Source: Pseudomonadota bacterium
GTDB taxonomy: Bacteria > Myxococcota > Myxococcia > Myxococcales > Vulgatibacteraceae
Length of the DNA stretch: 10,675 bases
Assembly: GCA_023436385.1 (NCBI GenBank)
Contig: JAEZJH010000009.1
Span: 1-10,675, forward strand
Direction: 5' to 3'
Positions 6,320 through 10,675 of the stretch are shown here, piece after piece (within the stretch, counting starts at the first letter, position 1; every line of letters begins with the position of its first letter). The notes under the pieces are model-generated. The model was not told the DNA's origin. It saw nothing but the letters and a program-made list of their open reading frames with translations, and ran no database searches. The position numbers were made by a program, and so were the translations under genes.

Positions 6320-6831
6320 AGCCCGACCTGGATCCCGGCGGTAATGCTGGAGAAGAAGGGGAAGCTCTGGGCCTGGGCGAGGCCGTAGTAGCTCCCCTGC
6401 ACGGCCACCGACCACCGCTCGTCGAGGGCGATCTCCAGGCCGAACTCGAGGGCCGCGTCGACGCTGGTGGCGAGGCCCTCGACCAGGGCCACCGCCACGC
6501 CGCCGCCGATGAAGGGCGCGACCGGGGCGCGGTCGAGGCGCAGGTCGACGGTGAGCGGCAGCACGTTCACGCCCACGTGGTCGCCGTCCTCGAGGGTCAG
6601 CACCTGGTGGACGAAGGCGCCGGAGACGAGGAACCGCGGCGTCGCCTGCACCCGGATCCGGGCGGCGCCGGCGAGGCCCGGGCCGACGTCGAGGCGCGAG
6701 CCGACCCACGACGGCCCCAGCTCCGCGGAGAGCCGGACCGGTCGATCGGCGGCGAGGGAGCGGGACGCCGCGGCGCCGGTCGGGGCGAGGGCGAGCAGCA
6801 GGGCGAGGGGGAGGGCGGCAGGGCGGAGCAC
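6316..6831 (-). CDS. Predicted small outer-membrane beta-barrel protein
   Basis: The 171-residue product begins with a signal peptide: an Arg at 3, a Leu/Ala-rich core (about 6-17) and a small-residue cleavage region ending near GAAAS (19-23). The mature part of about 150 residues alternates polar and hydrophobic residues in stretches such as ARIRVQATPRFLVSGAFV, VNVLPLTVDLRL and ERWSVAVQGSYYG. It closes with SSITAGIQVGL, as in 8-stranded outer-membrane barrels. No specific family or ligand is recognisable. The GTG at 6831 is chosen because it starts the signal peptide and lies exactly 6 nt after a TACCCT -10-like box, suggesting a leaderless message. GGAGG 12 nt upstream is too far to be a good Shine-Dalgarno. 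The frame stays open to a TTG at 6972, but that would bury the signal peptide. It converges on der with a 4-nt stop overlap. Confidence 0.72.
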   Translation of the reverse strand: MLRPAALPLALLLALAPTGAAASRSLAADRPVRLSAELGPSWVGSRLDVGPGLAGAARIRVQATPRFLVSGAFVHQVLTLEDGDHVGVNVLPLTVDLRLDRAPVAPFIGGGVAVALVEGLATSVDAALEFGLEIALDERWSVAVQGSYYGLAQAQSFPFFSSITAGIQVGL

Positions 6832-6837
6832 CGCCGG

Positions 6838-6867
6838 AGGGTACCTCCGGGTGCGGGAGCGGTCCAA
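6838..6867 (-). promoter_or_regulatory. Predicted leaderless promoter for the barrel-protein gene
   Basis: On the minus strand TTGGAC (6867-6862), an 18-nt spacer and TACCCT (6843-6838) precede GTG 6831 by 6 nt, so transcription would begin at or very near the start codon. The -10 box is embedded in a perfect inverted repeat, CCGGAGG-TAC-CCTCCGG (6850-6834 on the minus strand), which could be an operator. Confidence 0.45.
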
Positions 6868-6956
6868 CCGGGCGACGGGAGCGGGCGGGTCGCCGTCGTT
6901 CGCCACCGCCGGGCGGGGGGAATCGAGCGAGAAGCGGCCCTGCAGGCGGCTTGTCG

Positions 6957-6985
6957 TTGACCCTGGAAACAAAAAACCCTAGCCT
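6957..6985 (+). promoter_or_regulatory. Predicted sigma70-type promoter for the yfgM-like/bamB/mutT unit
   Basis: TTGACC (6957-6962) is followed by a 17-nt spacer and TAGCCT (6980-6985). The spacer holds an A-rich tract (AAACAAAAAA, 6967-6976) that stands out in this GC-rich DNA. The start site would be near 6992, giving a leader of about 30 nt with GGAGG at 7010-7014. It is transcribed divergently from the barrel-protein promoter, about 90 bp away. Confidence 0.6.
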
Positions 6986-7023
6986 CCTCCGCTTCCTGCC
7001 AGCCATCGTGGAGGCACAGCTCC

Positions 7024-7809
7024 TTGGCCAAAGAACCCAAGCTCTCGAAGCGCGAACTCGCCGGACCGGACAAGTTCCAGGCGCAGAGCCAGTCCTATCT
7101 CGACTGGGCCCACGAGCACCCGAAGCACGTCCTCTGGGGCGGCGTGGGGCTCCTCGCCCTGATCCTCGCCATCGGCCTGATCTTCGGCGGCGGCGACTCC
7201 GGCCCCAAGGTCACCAAGGGCGGCAAGCAGCTCGCCGCGGCCCTGGCGCTCCTCGACCGTCCGGTGGTCGAGCCGGGCGATGAGGCCCCGGCCGCCGGCA
7301 CGGAGACCTTCGCCTCCGAGACGGAGAAGCAGCAGGCGATCGAGAAGGCGCTGGCCGAGGTCCGCGAGCAGCACCCGGGCTCCGACGTCGCCCGCTCCGC
7401 GCTCCTGCCCCTCGCCGACGCCCGCTTCAAGCTGGGCAAGTTCGACGAGGCCCTGGCCGCCTACGACGAGTACCTGGGCGCCGCCGGCAAGGACGACCCG
7501 ATGCGCTTCCTGGCCCTCGAGGGCCGGGCCACCGCGCTCGAGGCGAAGGGCGACGCCACCGCGGCGGTCGCGGCCTGGGACCGGATGAAGGAGGAGGCGC
7601 CGGACTTCGCCGATCGCGCCCTCTTCGGCAAGGCCCGCCTCCTCGAGCAGCAGGGGAAGTGGGACGAGGCGCGGAAGCTCTACGAGCAGATCAAGAGCGA
7701 GTACGGCCAGAGCCCGGTGAACCGGTTCGCCTCCGAACGGCTCGCCGTCCTCAACGTGCTCCATCCGGCGGCCCCCGGCGAGCCCGCCGGCGCCGCCGAC
7801 GCGGGGTAA
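7024..7809 (+). CDS. YfgM-like membrane-anchored TPR protein
   Basis: The 261-residue product has a charged cytosolic N-terminus (1-34), one membrane span (about 36-55, followed by GGG) and a long extracytoplasmic region. An Ala/Pro/Glu stretch (about 70-100) precedes three tetratricopeptide-type helical repeats at about 122-155 (LGKFDEALAAYDEYL), 159-193 and 197-231 (QGKWDEARKLYEQI). This is the architecture of E. coli YfgM, an inner-membrane protein with a periplasmic TPR domain linked to the SecYEG/chaperone network. In E. coli yfgM sits beside bamB and der, as here, which supports the assignment; sequence identity cannot be judged from this window. A TPR adaptor such as a YbgF/CpoB-type protein is the alternative. 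The TTG start at 7024 has GGAGG (7010-7014) 9 nt upstream. bamB follows after 9 nt. Confidence 0.75.
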   Translation: MAKEPKLSKRELAGPDKFQAQSQSYLDWAHEHPKHVLWGGVGLLALILAIGLIFGGGDSGPKVTKGGKQLAAALALLDRPVVEPGDEAPAAGTETFASETEKQQAIEKALAEVREQHPGSDVARSALLPLADARFKLGKFDEALAAYDEYLGAAGKDDPMRFLALEGRATALEAKGDATAAVAAWDRMKEEAPDFADRALFGKARLLEQQGKWDEARKLYEQIKSEYGQSPVNRFASERLAVLNVLHPAAPGEPAGAADAG

Positions 7810-7812
7810 GAT
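7807..7812 (+). promoter_or_regulatory. -10-like box for a possible leaderless bamB transcript
   Basis: TAAGAT overlaps the TAA stop of the preceding gene and ends exactly 6 nt before the bamB GTG (7819), the TANNNT spacing of leaderless promoters. No -35 hexamer is evident at 16-18 nt. It would allow bamB to be expressed independently of the upstream promoter. Confidence 0.35.
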
Positions 7813-7818
7813 CGCTCC

Positions 7819-8970
7819 GTGCGCCCGGCCCTCCTGCGCGCCGTCCTCTTCGCGGGCGCCCTTGCCATCTCCGGCGGGGCGCTCGCCGCGTCCGATCCGC
7901 TCGCGTTCCGGCCCTGCAAGGCCGCGCGCGGACCGCTCCTCGACGTCTATGACATCGAGCGGCAGGTCCGCCTGGTGGAGCGCCCGATCCTCGAGTACGC
8001 GCCGCGCGAGCGGTCCGGGCCGGCGATCGACGACCTCACCGGCGACATCTACGTCGGCACCCGGGACGGCGTCCTCCGGGCGCTGACCCGCGATGCCCGG
8101 GAGCTGTGGCGGACGGACTTCCCCGCCGCGCTCACCTCCGCCCCGACGGTCACCGACGACGCGCTCTACATCGGCGCCGCCGACGGCCGGCTCCACGCCA
8201 TCGACCGGTTCTCCGGCGAGCGGCGCTGGTCCCGGTTCGTCGCCGCCGAGGTGATCGAGCGGCCGGTGGCCCAGGGCGCCTGGGTCTTCGTCGGCACCGA
8301 TCACGACACCGTCCAGGCCCTCGACGCGGGGAGCGGCGAGGTGAAGTGGACCTACCGCCGCGACACGCCCGCGGGCCTCACCATCCGCGGCGGCGTGGGG
8401 GTGGCCCTCGCCGGCGATCGGCTCTTCGCCGGCTTCTCCGACGGCGTCCTCGTCTCCCTGGGGGCCAACGACGGGCGCCTGATCTGGGAGGCCCGGCTCG
8501 CCGGCGCGCTGAAGAAGTTCCCGGACGTCGACGCGGTCCCGGTGGTCCGGGATGGCCGGGTCTACGCCGCCTCCTTCGCCGGCGGCGTCTTCGCCCTCGA
8601 CGCCGCCACCGGGAAGGAGCTTTGGCGGACCGAGGCCCCGGGGGCGGTGGCGCTCGGCACCGACGGCGAGCTCCTCTTCGTCGGCGGCGACACCACCGCG
8701 CGGGCCCTGCGCCTCGCCGATGGCGTCCCGGTCTGGGCGGTCGATACCGGCGACGTCGCCACCGGCGCCCCGGTGCTGGTCGGCTCGATGGTCGTCTTCC
8801 CCAGCCCCGCCGGCCTGCTCTTCGCCGACAAGGCCACCGGCAGGCCGCTCCGCACCTTCCAGCCGGGCTCCGGTTTCTCCGTTTCGCCCGCGGTCCAAGG
8901 CCGCACGGTCTGGGCCCTTACCAACCTGGGTACGCTCTACCGACTGCGGACCGTCGGGGAGGTTCGGTGA
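7819..8970 (+). CDS. bamB: BamB-like beta-propeller of the outer-membrane assembly machine
   Basis: The 383-residue protein (E. coli BamB 392) has a signal peptide (R2, R7, hydrophobic 8-22, ALA-A near 21-24) followed by PQQ/WD-like propeller repeats. Their closing tryptophans are W97, W137, W177, W223, W269 and W306 (for example GEVKW, GRLIW, GKELW). BamB scaffolds BamA in the BAM complex that inserts outer-membrane proteins. LTIRG (187-191) and DVD (236-238) align with the E. coli LSLRG and DVD segments, whose L192, L194, R195, D246 and D248 contact BamA; this favours BamB over a PQQ dehydrogenase. Unlike E. coli BamB there is no lipobox: the only early cysteine, C33, lies in FRPC. The GTG at 7819 has no good Shine-Dalgarno. 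The end overlaps mutT by 4 nt (GTGA). Confidence 0.88.
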   Translation: MRPALLRAVLFAGALAISGGALAASDPLAFRPCKAARGPLLDVYDIERQVRLVERPILEYAPRERSGPAIDDLTGDIYVGTRDGVLRALTRDARELWRTDFPAALTSAPTVTDDALYIGAADGRLHAIDRFSGERRWSRFVAAEVIERPVAQGAWVFVGTDHDTVQALDAGSGEVKWTYRRDTPAGLTIRGGVGVALAGDRLFAGFSDGVLVSLGANDGRLIWEARLAGALKKFPDVDAVPVVRDGRVYAASFAGGVFALDAATGKELWRTEAPGAVALGTDGELLFVGGDTTARALRLADGVPVWAVDTGDVATGAPVLVGSMVVFPSPAGLLFADKATGRPLRTFQPGSGFSVSPAVQGRTVWALTNLGTLYRLRTVGEVR

Positions 8971-9365
8971 AGCGGCGGGTGCGGGTGGTGGCGGGGCTGT
9001 TTGCGCGGGACGACCGGGTGTTCGTGCAGCAGCGGCCGCCCGGGAAGGCCCGGGGCCTGCTCTGGGAGTTCCCCGGTGGCAAGGTGGAGCCGGGCGAATC
9101 GGAGGCCGCCGCCCTGGCCCGCGAGTGCCGGGAGGAGCTGGGCGTCGACGTCGCCGTCGACCGGATCCTCTGGGAGCACGTCCACGAGTACGAGGACCTG
9201 GTGGTGGAGCTGGTGCTCCTCGGGGCGGCGTTCCCGCCCGGGGTCGAGCCTTCGGCCCACGAGGCCCACGCGGTCGCCTGGGTGGAGCGGTCGGAGCTTT
9301 CGCGGCTCCCGTTCTGCGAGGCGGACCTGCCGCTCCTGCCGCTCCTCGCCGACAGGACGATCTGA
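8967..9365 (+). CDS. MutT-like Nudix hydrolase (probable 8-oxo-dGTP diphosphatase)
   Basis: The 132-residue single-domain Nudix protein carries a complete Nudix box at 38-60: G38, E44, R52-E53, E56-E57 and G59, matching G-x5-E-x7-RE-U-x-EE-x-G-U. It is preceded by RGLLWEFPGGKVEPGES, which closely follows the MutT (LEFPGGKIE) pattern. The length (E. coli MutT 129), the QQRP motif at 21-24 and the C-terminal VAWVERSEL segment also fit MutT/NUDT1-type enzymes that remove oxidised nucleoside triphosphates to prevent mutation. Substrate cannot be fixed from sequence, since many Nudix proteins prefer other nucleotides. The GTG start at 8967 overlaps the bamB stop (GTGA) and has GGGGAGG (8956-8962) 4 nt upstream, so it is translationally linked to bamB. 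The functional link with BamB is not obvious. Confidence 0.88.
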   Translation: MKRRVRVVAGLFARDDRVFVQQRPPGKARGLLWEFPGGKVEPGESEAAALARECREELGVDVAVDRILWEHVHEYEDLVVELVLLGAAFPPGVEPSAHEAHAVAWVERSELSRLPFCEADLPLLPLLADRTI

Positions 9366-9381
9366 CCGCCCGTCCGTCGGT

Positions 9382-9409
9382 CCGGCCGCGGCGGGCCGGC
9401 CTGGGCCGG
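9382..9409 (+). repeat. Overlapping GC-rich hairpins after mutT
   Basis: Alternating CCGGCC and GGCCGG hexamers (9382-9387, 9394-9399, 9396-9401, 9404-9409) can form either of two mutually exclusive stems. They lie 17 nt after the mutT stop, in the 115-nt gap before the exonuclease gene. There is no U-tract; the element may slow read-through. The rest of the gap, up to the -10-like box at 9469, shows nothing recognisable. Confidence 0.35.
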
Positions 9410-9468
9410 GGGCCGCTTCCACGCCCGCTCCTCGACCGCTCGCCACCCGCGGTGGGCGGGCCCGGTGG

Positions 9469-9474
9469 TACAAC
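9469..9474 (+). promoter_or_regulatory. -10-like box for a possible leaderless exonuclease transcript
   Basis: TACAAC lies exactly 6 nt before ATG 9481, and no Shine-Dalgarno is present upstream of that ATG. It lacks the final T of the TANNNT consensus, and no clear -35 is seen. Its spacing matches those of the bamB and barrel-protein genes. Confidence 0.3.
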
Positions 9475-9480
9475 CGGCCG

Positions 9481-10296
9481 ATGCTGAAGAGCACCTTCCG
9501 CTGCCTGCCCGGAATCGGCGCCTCCCGCGAGCGCGAGCTCTGGGCCAAGGGCTACGTTTGCTGGGACGACCTGCCGGCGGAAGGCCTGATCCTCTCGCCG
9601 CGCCTCGATGACCGGCTGCGGACGGCGGTGAACGAGGCCCGGGAGCTCTTGGCGCGGCGCGATGCCGCCGGACTCGCCGCCCGGCTCCCGATCAACGAGC
9701 GCTGGCGTCTCTGGCCAGCCTTCGAGAACGCCACCTGCTTCCTCGACATCGAGACCGACGGCGGCCCGGAGAACCTGGTCACCGTGGTCGGCGTCTTCGA
9801 CGCGGACGGACCCCATGCCTTCGTCCGCGGGGTCAACCTCGAGGCGCTGGGCGAGACCCTGGCCCGGTCGGCGATCGTCGTCACCTTCAACGGCACCTCC
9901 TTCGACCTACCGGTGCTCCGCCGGGCCTTCCCCGGCCTGCCGCTGCCGCCGGTACACGTGGACCTCCTGCACCTCTGGCGCCGCCTGGGAGAGCGGGGTG
10001 GCCTCAAGGCGCTGGAGCGGCGGATGGGCCTGCCACGCCCCGGCAGCGTCGACGGCCTCGACGGCTGGGACGCGGTGAAGCTCTGGCGGAAGTGGGAGCT
10101 GGAGCGGGACGTCGAGGCGCTGCGCCGGGTGGTCGAATACAACCTCTACGACTGCATCCAGCTCCGGCCGCTGCTCGATCTCGCCCGCAACCGGACCATC
10201 GAAGCCGAGGGCCTGCCGCTCCCGGCCCGCGCCGTCTACGAGCGCGGCGACGTGATCTACGACGTCAGCCGGCTCCTCCTGGCGCTTCCGGGGTGA
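9481..10296 (+). CDS. YprB-like RNase H-fold (DEDD) exonuclease family protein
   Basis: The 271-residue product has a helix-hairpin-helix-like N-terminus, FRCLPGIGASRERELWAKGYVCWDD (6-30 region), then an RNase H-fold exonuclease domain (about 84-235). Exo motifs are DIE (D89, E91), FNGTSFDLPVLRR (136-148, D142), VDLLHLWRR (160-168, D161) and YNLYD (220-224, Y220/D224), the Y..D pattern of DEDDy 3'-5' exonucleases. This matches the RNase_H_2/YprB group, cytoplasmic proteins of poorly known function with a predicted nucleic-acid substrate. The HhH suggests DNA or structured nucleic-acid binding. Start: ATG 9481 begins the conserved LPGIG region; the in-frame open sequence upstream looks non-coding (hairpins, Arg/Pro-rich). 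It follows mutT by 115 nt and ends before a strong terminator, so it is probably its own transcription unit. Confidence 0.83.
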   Translation: MLKSTFRCLPGIGASRERELWAKGYVCWDDLPAEGLILSPRLDDRLRTAVNEARELLARRDAAGLAARLPINERWRLWPAFENATCFLDIETDGGPENLVTVVGVFDADGPHAFVRGVNLEALGETLARSAIVVTFNGTSFDLPVLRRAFPGLPLPPVHVDLLHLWRRLGERGGLKALERRMGLPRPGSVDGLDGWDAVKLWRKWELERDVEALRRVVEYNLYDCIQLRPLLDLARNRTIEAEGLPLPARAVYERGDVIYDVSRLLLALPG

Positions 10297-10305
10297 CGGC
10301 GTCGG

Positions 10306-10350
10306 CGGAGGGGAGGGCGGCCGGACAGGGCGCCCTCCCCTCCGTTCTTG
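10306..10350 (+). terminator. Strong rho-independent terminator after the exonuclease gene
   Basis: CGGAGGGGAGGGCG (10306-10319) and CGCCCTCCCCTCCG (10331-10344) form a perfect 14-bp stem with an 11-nt loop, followed by TTCTT (10345-10349). A second weaker stem, CTTGA/TCGAG (10347-10363, one G-T pair), runs into TTTTC. The T-rich side faces plus-strand transcription. The same stem is also transcribed past the end of the converging minus-strand gene, but without a T-run on that side. Confidence 0.75.
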
Positions 10351-10367
10351 AGAATAATTCGAGTTTT

Positions 10368-10675
10368 CTATCGGCGGCGGCGCTTCTTCTCCGGCGGCGG
10401 CGGCGGTGCCGGCTTCTCGCCGGTGGTGTGGAACCGGAGCGAGCGCTCCCCGAAGGCCTTCCCGTCGACGCCGGTCGGATACGGCTGGACCTGGCCGGTA
10501 ATCCAGAGTCGGAACGCCGAGCCCGGAGGGAGCGGCTCGACCGGCGTGATCGTGATCTGGGTGCCCTGGCCGACGGTGATCCGGTCCCGGGACGGGAGCA
10601 CGCGGTCGGTCTCGTCGAAGAGCCGGAATCGCGCGTCGGTGAGGGCGATCGGCGAGCCGATCTCCAGGGTGGAAC
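10368..10675 (-). CDS. Bacterial Ig-like (Big_5-type) protein, C-terminal 101 residues (5' truncated)
   Basis: The minus-strand frame is open from the window edge and stops at TAG (10370-10368), so only the C-terminus is seen. The visible part reads as one Ig-like domain: a segment containing LTDARFRLFDE, then SRDRITVGQGTQITITPVEPLPPGSAFRLWITGQV, and FGERSLRFHTTGE. The ITP-x-PLPPGS-x-F/Y-x-L pattern and the closing RFHT strand are typical of SbsA-like/Big_5 domains, which occur as tandem modules in secreted or surface proteins. The end is a Pro5 stretch followed by EKKRRRR, probably a disordered basic tail. Internal GTG codons such as 10601 are not the start, since the domain begins upstream. 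Signal peptide and total length are outside the window. It converges on the exonuclease gene across the terminator. Confidence 0.65.
   Translation of the reverse strand, partial: STLEIGSPIALTDARFRLFDETDRVLPSRDRITVGQGTQITITPVEPLPPGSAFRLWITGQVQPYPTGVDGKAFGERSLRFHTTGEKPAPPPPPEKKRRRR

Noticed and set aside
6832..6972. 47-residue N-terminal extension of the barrel protein (TTG at 6972)
   Set aside because: It would place the signal peptide in the interior, and the segment overlaps the predicted promoters of both divergent genes.
4673..7006. Long minus-strand open frame antisense to der
   Set aside because: Same GC-driven artefact; its C-terminal half is the mirror of der and has no recognisable fold. 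The real minus-strand gene here uses another frame (6316-6831).
7819..8970. PQQ-dependent alcohol dehydrogenase instead of BamB
   Set aside because: Too short for a dehydrogenase, no heme or catalytic signature, and the BamA-contact motifs plus neighbours der and the yfgM-like gene favour BamB.
6979..9816. Long minus-strand open frame antisense to the yfgM-like, bamB and mutT genes
   Set aside because: Covered by three recognised plus-strand genes with good signals; the translation is compositionally biased and lacks a start context.

Overview
This is a very GC-rich (about 70%), densely coding bacterial chromosome segment made almost entirely of conserved housekeeping genes. The gene set (MeaB, RNase III, cyclophilin, Era, Der, a YfgM-like protein, BamB, a MutT-like Nudix protein and a YprB-type nuclease) indicates a Gram-negative, since BamB and a predicted outer-membrane barrel require an outer membrane. 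The strong G/C third-position bias and frequent GTG/TTG starts fit Myxococcota (former Deltaproteobacteria), perhaps an Anaeromyxobacter/Vulgatibacter-like lineage. The taxonomic placement is inference, not a database result.

Layout. 1-642 is the 3' end of an unrecognised protein gene, closed by a hairpin at its stop codon. A 255-nt gap carries a promoter-like pair (TTGCAG-16-TAGGAT) for meaB (898-1941), a G3E-type GTPase that chaperones methylmalonyl-CoA mutase. After a hairpin comes a small DUF4870/Tic20-like membrane protein (2011-2364). Next is rnc (RNase III, 2482-3303), whose 117-nt leader contains a 10-bp palindrome and an anti-Shine-Dalgarno stem. A cyclophilin (3386-3904), era (3912-4865, TTG start) and der (4865-6319) follow as a tight operon. 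RNase III, Era and Der act in rRNA processing and ribosome assembly, so the block is a ribosome-biogenesis cluster.

On the minus strand, 6316-6831 encodes a small secreted beta-barrel-like protein. It converges on der with a 4-nt stop-codon overlap. A divergent promoter region (6832-7023) then drives a plus-strand cell-envelope unit: a YfgM/TPR-like membrane-anchored protein (7024-7809), BamB (7819-8970) and MutT (8967-9365). A YprB-like DEDD exonuclease (9481-10296) follows and ends at a strong 14-bp terminator hairpin. The window closes with the C-terminal end of a minus-strand Ig-like (Big_5-type) protein (10368-10675).

I see no mobile element, CRISPR array, tRNA, rRNA or obviously new multi-gene defence or biosynthetic system. 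The most interesting points are regulatory. Three genes that lack a usable Shine-Dalgarno (barrel protein, bamB, exonuclease) each have a TA-starting -10-like hexamer exactly 6 nt before the start codon, the geometry of leaderless mRNAs. The rnc ribosome-binding site can be masked by its own leader. BamB keeps the BamA-contact signature but lacks a lipobox.
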